Positions 26,044-36,400 of a stretch of 64,000 nucleotides of DNA are shown piece after piece. The stretch is taken from the NCBI RefSeq assembly GCF_011378855.1, contig NZ_WTLB01000007.1, positions 1 through 64,000 on the forward strand, written 5' to 3'. Numbering within the stretch: the first letter of the stretch is position 1; each line of letters begins with the position of its first letter. The DNA is from Pseudoalteromonas sp. Z1A8. GTDB lineage: Bacteria > Pseudomonadota > Gammaproteobacteria > Enterobacterales > Alteromonadaceae. Made by a program: the position numbers and the translations under genes. The notes under the pieces were generated by a model. It searched no databases, was not told the origin of the DNA, and saw only the letters and a program-made list of their open reading frames with translations.

Positions 26044-27690
26044 ATGGTCGAACGTGAAACCATGGAATTTGATGTAGTTATTGTTGGTGCAGGCCCTGCA
26101 GGGCTTTCAAGTGCAATTAAACTCGCGCAATTAGCACAAGAAAAACAACAAGAGTGCATGATCTGCGTCGTCGAAAAAGGGTCTGAAGTGGGTGCACATG
26201 TACTCTCTGGCGCGGTTTTTGAAACCAAAGCTTTGGATGAATTACTACCAAATTGGCAAAAACTGGGCGCCCCTGTTACGACAAAAGTAACTAACGATGA
26301 AATTTATTGGTTTAATAACGAACAAAAAGCGACATCAATACCCCACTTTGCAACGCCTAAAACATTTCATAATGACGGTAACTACATTGTGTCTATGGGT
26401 AACATATGTCGATGGCTTGCTGAGCAAGCCGAAGCGTTAGGTGTAGAGATATTTCCAGGATTTAGTGCTCACTCTTTAATAATTGAAGATAAAGCAGTGA
26501 AAGGCATTATTACAGGCGATATGGGAGTCGATAAAGACGGTAATGAAAAAGATGGTTACATGCCTGGCATGGAGCTTCGTGCAAAATACACTATTTTTGC
26601 AGAAGGCTGCCGAGGTCATTTAGGTAAACAGCTAATTAATGAGTTTGCGCTTGATGCAGATTCATCGCCGCAGCATTACGGTTTAGGCTTTAAAGAAATT
26701 TGGCAAATTGATGAAAGTAAACATGAGCTTGGCAAAGTAGTTCATGGTACAGGTTGGCCACTAAGTGGTGACACTAATGGTGGTGCATTTATGTATCACA
26801 GCGAAAACAATCAAGTTGTTGTTGGTTTAATTGTTGATTTAAATTACTCAAATCCGCATTTAAGTCCCTTTGATGAATTTCAGCGCATGAAGCATCACCC
26901 TGTATTTAAAAGCGTACTTGAAGGCGGTGAACGTATTGCATACGGTGCACGTGCAATAGCCAAAGGCGGCTTACATTCATTACCAAAAATGCATTTTGCT
27001 GGTGGTTTAATAGTGGGTTGTGATGCAGGCACACTTAATTTTGCAAAAATTAAAGGTAACCACACCGCAATGAAATCAGGAATGATTGCCGCTGACGTTA
27101 TTTTTGAAGCGCTGCAAAGTGAGTTAGCCAATACCGATTTAAATAATTATCAAACTGCGTTTGAGCAATCGTGGGCTTATAAAGAGTTATATCAATCTCG
27201 TAACTTTGGTCCTGCAATGCACAAACTCGGTAAATTTGTAGGCGGAGCATACAACACGCTAGATCAAAATATCTTTAATGGCGGTTTACCGTTTACATTT
27301 AAAGATAATACGCCCGATCACTATACCCTTGTTGATGCTAACGCCGCTGACAAAATAACGTACCCAAAGCCAGATGGACAATTAAGCTTTGATAAACTCT
27401 CGAGCGTGTTTTTATCAAATACAAATCACGAAGAATCACAGCCGTGCCATTTAAAGCTTAAAGATGCGACGATTCCTATTAACGTGAACTTAGTAAAATT
27501 TGATGAGCCTGCACAGCGCTACTGCCCAGCAGGCGTATACGAAGTGCAAGAAGTAGAAGGAAGTAAAGAGTTTGTTATAAACGCTCAAAACTGTGTGCAC
27601 TGTAAAACCTGCGATATTAAAGACCCTAGTCAAAACATTACATGGGTAACGCCAGAAGGCGCTGGCGGGCCAAACTACCCTAATATGTAG
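26044..27690 (+). CDS. etfD: Electron-transfer flavoprotein-ubiquinone oxidoreductase
   Basis: 548 residues from the chosen start. This membrane-associated FAD/[4Fe-4S] enzyme moves electrons from EtfAB to ubiquinone. N-terminal FAD motif VVIVGAGPAGLSSA, ETF-QO segments EKGSEVGAHVLSGAVFE and GGLIVGCDAGTLNFAKIKGNHTAMKSGM, and a C-terminal cluster-binding region with CPAGVYEV and CVHCKTCDIKDP. An ATG 16 codons earlier (25996) lacks a ribosome site and adds residues not usual for the family, while AAAGAGG lies before 26044. It diverges from etfBA. Confidence 0.95.
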   Translation: MVERETMEFDVVIVGAGPAGLSSAIKLAQLAQEKQQECMICVVEKGSEVGAHVLSGAVFETKALDELLPNWQKLGAPVTTKVTNDEIYWFNNEQKATSIPHFATPKTFHNDGNYIVSMGNICRWLAEQAEALGVEIFPGFSAHSLIIEDKAVKGIITGDMGVDKDGNEKDGYMPGMELRAKYTIFAEGCRGHLGKQLINEFALDADSSPQHYGLGFKEIWQIDESKHELGKVVHGTGWPLSGDTNGGAFMYHSENNQVVVGLIVDLNYSNPHLSPFDEFQRMKHHPVFKSVLEGGERIAYGARAIAKGGLHSLPKMHFAGGLIVGCDAGTLNFAKIKGNHTAMKSGMIAADVIFEALQSELANTDLNNYQTAFEQSWAYKELYQSRNFGPAMHKLGKFVGGAYNTLDQNIFNGGLPFTFKDNTPDHYTLVDANAADKITYPKPDGQLSFDKLSSVFLSNTNHEESQPCHLKLKDATIPINVNLVKFDEPAQRYCPAGVYEVQEVEGSKEFVINAQNCVHCKTCDIKDPSQNITWVTPEGAGGPNYPNM

Positions 27691-27761
27691 CTAAATTATG
27701 CGCAGAGTGGCTAACTAAGCACATTTTTTACATACAAATTATAAACATATCCTAAATTGCA

Positions 27762-27781
27762 GGGGCTTCGGCCCCTTTTTT
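27762..27781 (+). terminator. Intrinsic terminator after ETF-QO gene
   Basis: GGGGC, a TTCG tetraloop, GCCCC and a T run. Confidence 0.92.
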
Positions 27782-27823
27782 ACGTTATGCTTATGATAGT
27801 TTTAATAAATGTGAGTGTTAACT

Positions 27824-28288
27824 ATGCCGTCGTCAAAAGTTGTTTTTCGTTTTTTAGCCGAGCCTACCGATGTAAATTTTGGTGGTAAAGTTCATGGTGG
27901 GGCCGTCATGAAATGGATTGACCAAGCTGGTTATGCATGTGCTGCTGGTTGGAGTGGTCATTATTGTGTAACAGTTTCGGTAGCGGGTGTTAAATTTAGA
28001 CGCCCTATTCTCGTGGGTCAAATTGTAGAAGTAGAAGCTAAAATTGCCCATACGGGTAGAAGTAGCATGCAAATATTTATTCAAGTTAGATGTGGCGATC
28101 CTAAAACACAAAATATGGTTGAAACAAACCACTGTGTTATCAGCTTTATTGCAATGGATGAAACGGGTTACCCAATTGAAGTGCCTTCGTTTAAAGCTGT
28201 AACAGAAGAAGATATTAAATTAGAAAACTACGCTATAAAAATGAAAGAAATAGCAATTGAAACAGAAAACTTGCTTCATAAAGTTTAA
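27824..28288 (+). CDS. Acyl-CoA thioesterase, hotdog fold
   Basis: A 154-residue single-hotdog thioesterase of the YciA/BACH group that hydrolyses acyl-CoA to free acid and CoA in the cytoplasm. The N-terminal FLAEPTDVNFGGKVHGGAVMKWIDQAGYACA carries the conserved Asn-Gly...Asp of the active site, and VKFRRPILVGQIVEVEAKIAHTGRSSMQ is the second family block. A GTG three codons earlier is in frame, but the ATG at 27824 has the better spacing to GTGAG. Acyl chain preference is unknown. Confidence 0.88.
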   Translation: MPSSKVVFRFLAEPTDVNFGGKVHGGAVMKWIDQAGYACAAGWSGHYCVTVSVAGVKFRRPILVGQIVEVEAKIAHTGRSSMQIFIQVRCGDPKTQNMVETNHCVISFIAMDETGYPIEVPSFKAVTEEDIKLENYAIKMKEIAIETENLLHKV

Positions 28289-28416
28289 ACTCCAATTAAC
28301 ACTTTAGAAATGTACCTAATAGGTATGTAAAATACTCATAATGTTTTGTAAAACATGCAACTTGCCTTTGAAAGTAAAATCATCGAAAAGTTCACTTTGT
28401 TTGTAAAACAACCTAA

Positions 28417-28458
28417 ATGCCATAATAACTAATACAAAAGTAGCTATTATGGCGTTTT
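28417..28458 (+). terminator. Stem-loop between thioesterase and barrel genes
   Basis: ATGCCATAATA pairs with TATTATGGCGT across a loop of about 17 bases, followed by TTTT. It is a likely transcript end of the thioesterase gene. Confidence 0.5.
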
Positions 28459-28555
28459 AATACCCTCTTTTAAAATTGGCATGTTCGCTGCAACTAGTTA
28501 ATTGTCGTTTGATAAAATTAATCAAACATTTAAATTATTTTAAAGGAGCTATTCA

Positions 28556-29125
28556 ATGATTAAAACACTTTCTCTTTCTGCACTTGCTTTAGCAACAATG
28601 GGTTTTAACTCTGCAGCACACGCTGACATTTCTGATTTCGATTCTCCACGTATTTATACAGGTATTGGTTACGGTCAATATTCTTTTGAGTTTGAAGATA
28701 GCGACAACGACACTGACTTTGACGACGATGCACAAATGCTTAAAGGCTATGTTGGAGCACAATTTAACGAGTACTTGAGCTTAGAGCTTGCTTATCAAGA
28801 TTTTGATGAAGTAAGTGATATTAGCAGTAAAGCTGAAGTTGATGGCGTATCGCTTGCCGCACGTTTAGGGTACCCAATAACAGAGAGCTTTTCTGTATAT
28901 GCAAAAGGTGGTTGGCTTGAATGGGATGCAGATTACACACAAGACTTACCAGTAGGTAGTGTATCAGCCTCTACAGATGGTGGTGATGCATTTTACGGCG
29001 CAGGTATTGAATATGCACTTACAACAAATGTTCAATTTCGTTTAGAGTACGAACGTTATAAACTTGATGACGATATTGACCCAGATATGGATGTAGCATC
29101 TGTATCAGTTCAATACATGTTTTAA
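28556..29125 (+). CDS. Outer-membrane beta-barrel protein
   Basis: 189 residues. A signal peptide (MIKTLSLSALALATMGFNSAAHA) is followed by alternating hydrophobic/polar strands consistent with an eight-stranded OmpA/OmpX-like barrel. It ends SVSVQYMF with a terminal Phe, the usual outer-membrane assembly signal. An unusually acidic stretch EDSDNDTDFDDDAQ (about 49-62) probably forms an external loop that could bind cations. AAAGGAGCT precedes the ATG. It is a single gene with a strong terminator. The specific role is unknown. Confidence 0.85.
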   Translation: MIKTLSLSALALATMGFNSAAHADISDFDSPRIYTGIGYGQYSFEFEDSDNDTDFDDDAQMLKGYVGAQFNEYLSLELAYQDFDEVSDISSKAEVDGVSLAARLGYPITESFSVYAKGGWLEWDADYTQDLPVGSVSASTDGGDAFYGAGIEYALTTNVQFRLEYERYKLDDDIDPDMDVASVSVQYMF

Positions 29126-29143
29126 TTAGTCTTTAGCATGTAT

Positions 29144-29174
29144 AAAAGGTAAGCCCAAGGGCTTACCTTTTTTG
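29144..29174 (+). terminator. Intrinsic terminator after barrel gene
   Basis: AAAAGGTAAGCCC and GGGCTTACCTTTT flank AA, with a T run. Confidence 0.92.
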
Positions 29175-29328
29175 TTTTAGGCTCTTTTTAAATATATTAA
29201 GATAAACCAATCAGTCTAATAAACAACTTTAAACCGTTTGGTCTATAAGCAATAAACTTACTTACATTAATGCCATAAACGCTAAATACGGGTAGAATAG
29301 CGCTCTATTTTATTTGTACCCGAGTACT

Positions 29329-30033
29329 ATGAGCGATTACACCATTTCGGCTATTGGCCACATTGAATCTCCTTATAAACAAAAGTTTGCTATACCTAGG
29401 CAACCTCGTTTAGTGCCACAAGCTAAAGCAAAGCTTATATTTGCCCCCGATTTTAATCGCGAAGAATTTGTACGCGGGCTGGATGAGTTCACTCATATAT
29501 GGTTACTATTTCGTTTCCACGAAACAGCAGATAAAGGCTATTCAGCGATGGTACGCCCTCCTCGCTTAGGTGGTAATGAGCGAAAAGGCGTATTTGCAAC
29601 GCGCGCTACATTCAGACCCAACGCAATAGGTATGAGCGCTGTAAAGCTTGAAGGTATTGAGTATAAAAATGGCCAGCTTAGTTTATTACTCGCTGGTATT
29701 GATTTACTTGATGGCACACCGATTATTGATATAAAACCGTATTTGCCGTACTCAGACTCTATGCCTGATGCCAGCGCTGGTTTTGCCGATACTCGTCCAG
29801 AAACCGAGATGACGGTTGAATTTAGCCCTCAAGCAATCGAGTTTATTAATGCACAAACCCAGTACCCAGACTTACAAGATTTTATAGCCAATGTATTAAA
29901 GCAAGATCCTCGCCCCGCATACAAAAAACAAAAAGAAGGTGAGCAAAGCTATGGGATGACTTTGTACAACTTTAATATTCGTTGGCAGGTTAATGACTCG
30001 CATAACGTAGTAACAAACATAGAAAAAAACTAA
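29329..30033 (+). CDS. trmO: tRNA t6A37 N6-methyltransferase TrmO
   Basis: About 234 residues. TrmO (formerly YaeB/TsaA) methylates N6-threonylcarbamoyladenosine at position 37 of some tRNAs using SAM. Family blocks are IGHIESPYKQKFAIPRQP at the N-terminus, LDEFTHIWLLFRFHE, the RPPRLGGNERKGVFATRATFRPNAIGMSAVKL core, and LLDGTPIIDIKPYLPYSD. The frame is open to a TTG at 29314, but the ATG at 29329 gives the expected start. It is upstream of proS on the same strand with an 89-base gap. Confidence 0.94.
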   Translation: MSDYTISAIGHIESPYKQKFAIPRQPRLVPQAKAKLIFAPDFNREEFVRGLDEFTHIWLLFRFHETADKGYSAMVRPPRLGGNERKGVFATRATFRPNAIGMSAVKLEGIEYKNGQLSLLLAGIDLLDGTPIIDIKPYLPYSDSMPDASAGFADTRPETEMTVEFSPQAIEFINAQTQYPDLQDFIANVLKQDPRPAYKKQKEGEQSYGMTLYNFNIRWQVNDSHNVVTNIEKN

Positions 30034-30122
30034 ATAACTCACTTAGCGCTTTAGTGTAAAAGCATCCGCTGGTAAACTTAAGCTCTATTAAAAGAATATA
30101 ATTACTCTATTTCGGAAAAAAC

Positions 30123-31847
30123 ATGCGTACAAGCCAATATATACTCGCAACACTTAAAGAAACGCCATCAGATGCTGAAATCGTATCGCATCAGTTAATG
30201 CTTAGAGCCGGTATGATCCGTCGCGTCGCTTCGGGTTTATACACTTGGTTACCCTCTGGTTTACGCGTGCTACGTAAAGTAGAAAACATTGTACGTGAAG
30301 AAATGGACAAAGCTGGTGCCATTGAAATGCTAATGCCTGTTATTCAACCTGCTGATTTGTGGGAAGAGTCTGGTCGTTGGAATGAATTTGGTCCTGAGCT
30401 TATGCGCTTTACAGACCGTCATAACCGTACGTTTGCACTTGGTCCAACACACGAAGAAGTAATAACTGATTTCGTACGTAAAGAAATAAGCAGCTACAAG
30501 CAGCTACCAGTTACTTTATACCAAGTACAAACTAAAGTACGCGACGAACGTCGTCCTCGCTTTGGTGTTATGCGCGCCCGTGAATTTACAATGAAAGATG
30601 CGTACTCTTTTCACTTAAGTGAAGAATGTTTAGATGCAACTTATCAAGCAATGCACAAAGCATACTGTAATATTTTTGAGCGCTTAGGCCTTGATTACCG
30701 CCCTGTACTTGCAGATACAGGCTCTATTGGTGGTAGCTTGTCTCATGAGTTTCATGTACTTGCTGAATCGGGCGAAGATGCCATTGCATTTAGTGATGGC
30801 AGCGATTACGCCGCTAATATTGAAAAAGCAGAAGCGCTGGCACCAAGCGAGCCGCGCCCTGAAGCATCAAAAGAGCTTAAAGCGTTTCCAACGCCTGATG
30901 CTAAAACAATTAACGAACTTAAAAAACACTATGGTGTTAAGCCACATCGCGGAGTTAAAACGTTAATCGTTTATGGTACGCCTGATGAAAACGAAGTACG
31001 TGGTTTAGTAGCCTTAGTACTGCGTGGCGATCACGAATTAAACGAGTTAAAAGCTGAAAAACACCCATTAGTAGACTCTCCGCTTGAAATGGCAACAGAG
31101 GCAGATATTGTTGCTGCTATTGGTGCAAAACCAGGCTCATTAGGGCCTGTTGGTCTTTCAATGCCTATTATTGTTGATAGAACAGCTAACATACTTGCTG
31201 ATTTTGTTGCCGGTGCTAATAAAGACGACGAGCATTACAGCGGTATTAACTGGGATCGTGACGTAACTGATTATGACGTTGCTGATATTCGTAATATTGT
31301 TGAAGGCGATATGAGCCCATGTGGCCAAGGCGTTTTGCAAATTAAACGCGGTATTGAAGTGGGTCATATTTTCCAACTTGGCACTAAATACTCAGAAGCC
31401 ATGAAAGCCGGCGTATTAAACGAAGGTGGTAAAAACCAAACCATGACGATGGGTTGTTACGGTATTGGTGTTTCACGTATTGTTGCTGCTGCTATTGAGC
31501 AGAACAACGATCAATACGGGATCATTTGGCCGAAATCAATCGCGCCATTCGACTTAGCAATTGTTCCTATGAACATGCACAAATCGCATCGTATTCCTGA
31601 TATTGCAAATAACCTTTACCAAGGTTTAAAAGATGCAGGTTTAGACGTGTTATTTGATGACCGTAAAGAGCGCCCTGGTGTTATGTTTAATGACATGGAG
31701 CTAATTGGTGTGCCATTTACGCTAGTAATTGGTGAGCGTAACCTTGACGAAAACAAAGTTGAGCTTAAAAACCGTCGTACTGGTGAAAAGCTAATGATTG
31801 ATATCGATACAGCAATTGATGCAATTAAAGCAGCTGTTAAAGGTTAA
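30123..31847 (+). CDS. proS: Prolyl-tRNA synthetase
   Basis: A 574-residue class IIa bacterial-type ProRS. It opens [34 protein letters not shown]. Motif 2 lies in [26 protein letters not shown], and the editing (INS) domain between motifs 2 and 3 is present (about 225-405), consistent with removal of mischarged Ala. Motif 3 [17 protein letters not shown] is followed by the anticodon-binding domain to the end. It is monocistronic with a terminator. Confidence 0.98.
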   Translation: MRTSQYILATLKETPSDAEIVSHQLMLRAGMIRRVASGLYTWLPSGLRVLRKVENIVREEMDKAGAIEMLMPVIQPADLWEESGRWNEFGPELMRFTDRHNRTFALGPTHEEVITDFVRKEISSYKQLPVTLYQVQTKVRDERRPRFGVMRAREFTMKDAYSFHLSEECLDATYQAMHKAYCNIFERLGLDYRPVLADTGSIGGSLSHEFHVLAESGEDAIAFSDGSDYAANIEKAEALAPSEPRPEASKELKAFPTPDAKTINELKKHYGVKPHRGVKTLIVYGTPDENEVRGLVALVLRGDHELNELKAEKHPLVDSPLEMATEADIVAAIGAKPGSLGPVGLSMPIIVDRTANILADFVAGANKDDEHYSGINWDRDVTDYDVADIRNIVEGDMSPCGQGVLQIKRGIEVGHIFQLGTKYSEAMKAGVLNEGGKNQTMTMGCYGIGVSRIVAAAIEQNNDQYGIIWPKSIAPFDLAIVPMNMHKSHRIPDIANNLYQGLKDAGLDVLFDDRKERPGVMFNDMELIGVPFTLVIGERNLDENKVELKNRRTGEKLMIDIDTAIDAIKAAVKG

Positions 31848-31872
31848 GCTAAAAATACTTATAAGTAATTTT

Positions 31873-31902
31873 AAAACCGCTTTTTAAAGGCGGTTTTTTT
31901 AT
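31873..31902 (+). terminator. Intrinsic terminator after proS
   Basis: AAAACCGC and GCGGTTTTTTT pair around a TTTTTAAAG-like loop. Confidence 0.88.
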
Positions 31903-31977
31903 ATCTAAATTTTACATGTGTCATTTAGCTTTAGTATTATTGTCGTTTAGTTGTTATTTGTATTCCCTAAAGTATTT

Positions 31978-32172
31978 AACCTGAACTCTGGATAATAAAT
32001 CTATCTCGAGCAGCTATTTTCAGCGCTAACTGCGTTGAATTTACTTGCAATAGGCTCGCTATTGACCCGTAAATTCGCCTTGTTTTCACTGAAAATCTCT
32101 GGCTAGAGAAAATAAATTTAAATATCACCATGATTCAATACCTTAGTAAATCTCTTAACCAGAGTTCAGGTT
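31978..32172. mobile_element. MITE-like element with 14-bp perfect terminal inverted repeats
   Basis: AACCTGAACTCTGG (31978-31991) is repeated inverted as CCAGAGTTCAGGTT (32159-32172), bounding 195 bases with no ORF. The flanks carry ATTT on both sides (or TATTTAA if the repeat ends are set inward), consistent with a target duplication. It lies between proS and the phosphatase pseudogene and has ends unlike the two elements inside that gene. Confidence 0.8.
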
Positions 32173-32502
32173 ATTTAACTATTACACTCGATACTTTAGA
32201 GAATGAAAATGAGTAATGGCGCAGACACTGAGGAGCAACACTACCCTACTATTTAGATATCTGATGTTCATTTAGGTTACAAAGACTGTAAAGCCGATTA
32301 CTTACTCGATTTTTTAACTCGGTAGAATCCGACACTCTTTATTTAGTAGGTGACATTATTGATTTATGGTCAATGAAACGACAGTTTTATTGGCATCCCT
32401 CGCATTATCAAGTGTTGAGTTGTATACAACAAAAAGCAGCTAACGGTACACGCGTCATTTATATTCCCGGTAATTATGATGAAACGTTTAGGAACTATAT
32501 AA

Positions 32503-32661
32503 TACCAACCTGCATAAATCTCTGATCAATTTAACGAATTAAATTGCACTATAACGTCGTTAAAAAATTTTTATTTAGAACAACTAGATACAAAAATTTT
32601 TGCCTAGTTTTAGCGTGATTTTCTTAACGTTAAATAGACCTCATATATAAGCAGATTGGTA
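32503..32661 (-). mobile_element. MITE copy 1 (159 bp) inside the phosphatase pseudogene
   Basis: Ends TACCAACCTGC and GCAGATTGGTA form an 11-base inverted repeat with one mismatch. TAA at 32500-32502 and 32662-32664 is the target duplication. It has no ORF. Its complement shares blocks with copy 2 (AGAAAATC..., GGCAAAAATTT, TAGTTGTTCT), so it is the same family in reverse orientation. Confidence 0.88.
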
Positions 32662-32869
32662 TAAATCAAACATTATTTGGTATTGAAATCCACCAGCAGT
32701 TTATTCACACCACTAAAGCTAATAAACGTTTTTTACTCGTACATGGCGATGACTTTGATTCTGCAACGCGCTACAACAAATTGATTAGTATAGCGGGTGA
32801 TGCAGGGTACGACTTACTCTTGTTTTTAAATCGCTGGACCAATCGTATACGAAAGCTATTTGGTGGTAA

Positions 32870-33076
32870 TACCAATTCGCTTAATTAAGTGATCTATTCT
32901 GAGGTGAGAAAATCGTGTCGATAACCAGGCAAAAATTTCGTTATTTAGTTGTTCTCGGCAATTGCTCCTGCATTGCTCTACCTCCTGCATCCATGCAGTC
33001 GTATATCAGAAATTTTTAACGCAGTTAGCGTCAGATTTAATCCCTCAAATTGATTAAGTATTATTGCGGATTGGTA
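32870..33076 (+). mobile_element. MITE copy 2 (207 bp) inside the phosphatase pseudogene
   Basis: Ends TACCAATTCGC and GCGGATTGGTA, one mismatch. TAA at 32867-32869 and 33077-33079 is the target duplication. It has no ORF. It carries about 50 extra internal bases relative to copy 1 (around GCAATTGCTCCTGCATTGC). Confidence 0.88.
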
Positions 33077-33438
33077 TAATTACTACTCGCTCGCATCATG
33101 GATAAAAGCTCGCGTACACAAAGCACGTGAAGCGATTAAAGCGTTTGAGAATGCCGCAATTCATGAAGCTAAAAAACAAAACGTAGACGGTATTATTTGT
33201 GGACACATTCATCATCCCAAAATAAAAGTAGATGATGGGATTGTGTATTGCAGCGATGGGGACTGGATTGAGAGCTGTACGGCGCTTGTAGAGCAGCAAG
33301 ATGGAAAAATTAAATTACTGCACTGGTCAGATACACAAACCGTACTCGATAGCGTCGACATAACAAAGTTAAATATATCAACTGATACTAAACCAAAAAA
33401 ATCAGCTGCATAAGCAGCTGATTCTCATTTTATGGTGT

Positions 33439-36400
33439 TTAACTTGTCCAAGTGATTAACTTATCTTTTAGCGTTACTGGCTTGATTGGTTTAGTAATAT
33501 AGTCGTTCATGCCTGCAGTTAAACAGCGCTCTCTATCACCTTCCATCGCACTTGCTGTCATCGCAATAATAGGTATGTAAGTGTAGTCTACCCCGGCCTT
33601 AGCATTTCTTATTTCACTTGTTGTATCGTAGCCATTTAAATTAGGCATTTGGCAATCCATTAAAATAACATCAAAAGCTTGCTCTGTGTTTTCTCTCAAT
33701 GCTTCTAATGCTTCTATACCGTCTGACGCACAAGTAATTTTTACTTTAGTGCGTTTTAAAATCGCCTTAGCTACTTCAATGTTTATCATATTATCGTCTA
33801 CTAGTAATATATGATAAGCAGATAAATCAGGCTCTACTTGCTCTTCTGTTATGCCTTTAGGTGGCGCTATAATGCAGTCATTACTAGCACCAAATAAGCT
33901 GGCTAATTTATAGCTAAATTGATCTTGGGTAAGCGGTTTATTTAAAATATGACTACCTTCCGGTAACACCATTTTTGTTGGTTTGTCGGTCACCATGTCG
34001 CGTAAAATTAAGACGTACTTTTTATTAAATTGTTTACAGTGATCAATTAACGCATCAATTTGAGGATGCTCATCATCAATTAACAATAAGTCAGCTTCAA
34101 ACTCTTTGTGCTCACTAAAGTAATCAAGCCTAACTATATTCTCAGCATTTACTTTACAGGTAAGTAGTAATAAATCGCATACGTTTTTATAAACGTTATC
34201 GCGCGCTATTAACGCCGCTACGTTAATGCTAGTAGCAAGCTCAATACCAGTATTTAGTTTTTTCTCTTGTGCTACGTGTAGCTCAACTGTTGCGGTAAAC
34301 GTACTACCAGCGCCCTTTTCACTTATAACAGTAATATTACCACCCATTAGCTGAGCAAGTTTTTTACATATGGATAAGCCCAAGCCCGTACCACCAAAGT
34401 GGCGGGTTGTACTTGAGTCTTCTTGTGTAAACACTTCAAATAGTTTGTCTATGTTCTCTGGCGCTATACCAATACCCGTATCTTTTATAGTAAAGCTCAT
34501 TAGTAGCTTTGAGTCGGTAATGTACTTAGAGCCAACAGTTAAACTCACTTCACCTCGGTGGGTAAATTTAAATGCATTATTAACTAAATTAATTAAAATT
34601 TGTTTAAGGCGATGGCTATCACCAATAACCATTCTGTCTATTACATCCTTAGTATCTAAAAATACTTCAAGACCTTTGCGCTGGCCCTGTAACGCTAAAG
34701 AGCTAATCATATCGCTACATACTGTAACAACATCAAATGTATGATTATCAATATCGAGCTTACCCGCTTCTATTTTAGAAAAATCGAGAATATCGTTAAT
34801 CAGATTCATCAATGAGTTAGCACTGCTGTTGGCTAGCTTTAAGTAATGATATTGTTGTTCACTTAAACCATCTTCTTTGAGCATTTCAAGCATACCCAAA
34901 ACGCCATTCATCGGTGTGCGTATTTCGTGAGATATATTTGCTACAAAATCACTTTTTGCTTGGCTAGCTGCTAATGCTTGGTCAATTGCGCGCTCTAACT
35001 CAATAGTCCTTTGTGATACTTTTAGCTCTAAAGTGCTATTTAATCCTTCAAGCTCTGATTGAGTATTTTTTAATGAGCTAATATTTCTCAAAATGGCCGC
35101 AACTTGGTAACGGTTATTGTAAACATCAAAAATACTGCTTAGCGTAATTGAAAAATATTGTTTGTTGCCATAACCATCTGTGTAGATAGCTTCAAATGGC
35201 ATTTTTGATCCGTTTGAAATAGTCTCTTCAATACAATTATTGTCAGCGTCATTTAAATTAAACAACGAAACAAAATCAGGACTATTACCAGTAATTGAAG
35301 TACCAAAAATCTCTTTAGCTGTATTATTAAAGTGTACAACCTGACCGTTTTGCTCAATTGTAAAAATAGCATCGAGCGAATTTTCAATTACTTTGCTATT
35401 TTGCTCTTTTAAAGAATGTATTAGCAATTTACGATTTATAAAGCGTTGGTATAAAAAGGCGATAACTAAAAATATACCAAAAAACATGACCAGCATAACA
35501 ATAAAGTTTTGACGTCTTTCATTCACTTTTTCAAACAAAGTTTTAGTATTAACACTTACAGCAAGATCTAAAGGTAACATGGCAATATCACTATCAAACG
35601 AAATACGCTTTTTTAATGTATAAGCAATTGGATAATTACTTAGCGGTAAAGTACCTTGCTCTGCCATTGTAGTGTCAGTTGTAAACTCTTCAGCCCACGT
35701 TTTAGCTTTATTAAATTCAAAACCAAAGCGTAGTTGAGGGTTTGGATGATATAAAAATTCACCTTCATTGTTCATAAGGTAGATTTGTATTCCTTGAGGG
35801 GATTCTACCGTTAAGCTTTTTATTAATTTATCTGCAAAGTAGTTAGTGACTAATATTGCAAATATTTTATTTTTTTCATCAAAAACTGGTTTAGCTACAC
35901 GAAAAGTACTGATGTAAGGTTCTTGTATTTGTCCATTTTCACGATTGTAGTTAATTGGTGAAATATAAACACTTTTCTTATCAAGCATACTCGCTTTGAT
36001 TATGTAGTCGCGTTGGCCTTTCTGTTGTAATTGCAGGCCTTGTAAGCGATTAATCTCTCCGAGTTGATTTCTATCAACCCTGACAACCTCTTGGCCACCA
36101 TCTTCGAGCGTAATATAGCGGGCTTGCAATATACTGTCATCAGTTTGCATAAAGCCTGTAAATATACTTGCTAAGCGCTCTTGCCAAATATCAATAGGTG
36201 TTCCAAGAATTGGATCAATGAGTTTATTTTCTTTTGCGCGAGTAATACCTTGAATAGGAGGCGTTGCATCTAAAAAGCGGATTGCGGTAACACTATCTTT
36301 AAGATGTTTTTTTAGTGAAAGGCTTTTTGTTTCAAGCTCACGCTTTAACTCTATTTGAGCTGAATGGTAAACATCACTTCTTACTTTTTGATCGAACAGG

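Larger units (their letters stand above)
32203..33413 (+). pseudogene. Decayed LpxH-like metallophosphatase gene (COG2908 type)
   Basis: The pieces read as a calcineurin-like phosphatase related to UDP-2,3-diacylglucosamine hydrolase: ISDVHLGYKDCKADYLLDFL, LYLVGDIIDLWSMKRQFYWHPSHYQ, YIPGN-Y-DETF, then LLVHGDDFDSATRYNKL and IICGHIHHP. Damage is multiple: an in-frame TAG where Trp is expected just before ISDVHLG, a one-base deletion after LTR (around 32322), Tyr for His in the GNHD/E catalytic motif, and two insertions (32503-32661 and 32870-33076). Removing both insertions plus one TAA copy each restores a continuous frame through the junctions. Calling it lpxH would overstate it; the essential LpxH is probably elsewhere. 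Confidence 0.92.
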
